Source of the DNA: Pseudomonadota bacterium
GTDB lineage: Bacteria; Pseudomonadota; Gammaproteobacteria; Xanthomonadales; Rhodanobacteraceae
DNA length: 5,530 nt
Direction of reading: 5' to 3'
NCBI GenBank assembly: GCA_021787175.1
Contig: JAJYMF010000186.1
Coordinates: 1-5,530, forward strand
The position numbers and the translations under genes were made by a program. Shown piece after piece: positions 5,230-5,530 of the stretch. The notes under the pieces are model-generated. The model saw only the letters and a program-made list of their open reading frames with translations. It ran no database searches and was not told where the DNA came from. Each line of letters starts with the position of its first letter. The stretch's first letter is position 1.

Positions 5230-5261
5230 GGCCGCGGCGCAACAAGCCGCGGCCTTTTTTT
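5230..5261 (+). terminator. Strong intrinsic terminator of the cytochrome-porin gene
   Basis: GGCCGCGGC (5230-5238), loop GCAACAA, GCCGCGGCC (5246-5254) form a perfect 9-bp all-GC stem followed directly by seven T (5255-5261). It lies 30 bases after the stop codon at 5199. This is a textbook Rho-independent terminator on the plus strand. Confidence 0.96.
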
Positions 5262-5330
5262 GGGCGCAGCCGCTCCCGGCGGCACAGCGGATCACTCGCC
5301 GCGGCGACAAAGTCGTTGTCTTCATCACAG

Positions 5331-5393
5331 ACCCTTCGCTGCGCTCAGGGTGACAAACCTCTTGTCATCCTGAGGGCAAAGCCCGAAGGATCT
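5331..5393. repeat. Dispersed palindromic repeat element, copy 1
   Basis: The left arm (5331-5354) reads ACCCTTCGCTGCGCTCAGGG and then TGAC. After a nine-base spacer comes the right arm (5364-5393), GTCATCCTGAGGGC, then AAAGCCCGAAGGATCT. The reverse complement of the right arm matches the left arm in CCTTCG and CTCAGG(A/G)TGAC but has extra bases between them. The right arm also holds its own GGGC-AAA-GCCC hairpin. I recall such 'CTTCG...CTCAGG.TGAC' units as common intergenic repeats in Xanthomonadales and other high-GC genomes. Mobility or function is unknown. Confidence 0.7.
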
Positions 5394-5483
5394 GGACAGC
5401 GACCGACGCCGGATGAACAGGCCATCGGCACCATGCATCCATGCGTCGCGCCCCGGCCACGCCATCCCTGGCGAGGCGTTCGT

Positions 5484-5499
5484 GGGCGCGAGAGCGCCC
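5484..5499. repeat. Short GC hairpin with GAGA tetraloop
   Basis: GGGCGC (5484-5489) and GCGCCC (5494-5499) form a perfect 6-bp stem with GAGA, a GNRA-type loop. It lies just before the second repeat copy and may belong to the same or another REP-like family. No T tract follows. Confidence 0.5.
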
Positions 5500-5501
5500 C
5501 C

Positions 5502-5527
5502 TCACCCTTCGCTGCGCTCAGGGTGAC
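5502..5527. repeat. Dispersed repeat element, copy 2 (left arm)
   Basis: Bases 5504-5527 are identical, over 24 bases, to 5331-5354, in the same orientation and 173 bases downstream. In this copy the ends TCACCCT (5502-5508) and AGGGTGA (5520-5526) form a 7-bp inverted repeat around 11 bases. The window ends three bases later, so a right arm like that of copy 1 may lie just outside. Confidence 0.75.
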
Positions 5528-5530
5528 GAC

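Larger units (their letters stand above)
5200..5530 (+). other. Gene-free tail with terminator and dispersed repeats
   Basis: I see no supported gene in these 331 bases. They contain the terminator of the cytochrome-porin gene (5230-5261), a short dyad GACAA/TTGTC (5306-5320), two copies of a palindromic intergenic repeat (5331-5393 and 5502-5527), and a GGGCGC-GAGA-GCGCCC hairpin at 5484-5499. The remaining sequence (about 5394-5483) shows nothing I can name. Confidence 0.65.

Noticed and set aside
3544..5328. Long open frame on the minus strand (594 codons) antisense to the cytochrome-porin gene
   Set aside because: It is a compositional shadow: Val/Gly/Arg-rich with no domain, it runs across the terminator, and the plus-strand gene has a signal peptide, haem motif, RBS and terminator.
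5331..5530. Possible CRISPR array
   Set aside because: There are only two exact repeat units, 149 bases apart, with a diverged inverted arm and no regular spacers; they are dispersed intergenic repeats.

Overview
The window is a piece of a high-GC proteobacterial chromosome. The gammaproteobacterial order Xanthomonadales, probably a Rhodanobacter/Dyella-like lineage, is my best guess. It rests on the GSI-beta glutamine synthetase with a sigma-54/NtrC promoter, the roughly two-thirds GC coding sequence, an FNR-type operator and an intergenic repeat family with CTTCGCTGCGCTCAGG-like arms. This taxonomy is inference.

Layout from left to right: (1) The 3' end of a GNAT acetyltransferase gene (+), lower in GC than the rest. 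(2) It converges on uppP (-), an undecaprenyl-diphosphatase that recycles the cell-wall lipid carrier. (3) Divergent from uppP is a 128-residue protein of unknown function (+), possibly a degenerate PilZ-like domain. Both divergent genes have their Shine-Dalgarno sequence inside a short hairpin next to the ATG. (4) A 313-base gene-free stretch holds two GC-rich stem-loops, an NtrC-like enhancer site and a textbook -24/-12 promoter. (5) glnA (+), 469 aa, has every catalytic residue I could align and the adenylylation tyrosine, and ends in an intrinsic terminator. (6) A 272-base regulatory region carries a perfect FNR/ANR/DNR box (TTGAT-N4-ATCAA) placed as in a class II activated promoter. (7) A 456-aa secreted protein (+) has one CxxCH haem motif just after its signal peptide, followed by an outer-membrane beta-barrel ending in Phe. 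This is the fused cytochrome-porin design of Cyc2, the outer-membrane Fe(II) oxidase. It ends in a strong intrinsic terminator. (8) A gene-free tail of 331 bases contains two copies of a palindromic dispersed repeat.

The genes do not form one operon. glnA and the cytochrome-porin gene are each separate units with their own promoter and terminator: nitrogen-limitation control (sigma-54/NtrC) for the first, low-oxygen or nitric-oxide control (FNR family) for the second. The most interesting element is the Cyc2-like gene with its FNR box. It suggests outer-membrane electron transfer, possibly Fe(II) oxidation, switched on under oxygen-limited or denitrifying conditions. That function is inferred from architecture and a remembered family motif, not from a database search.
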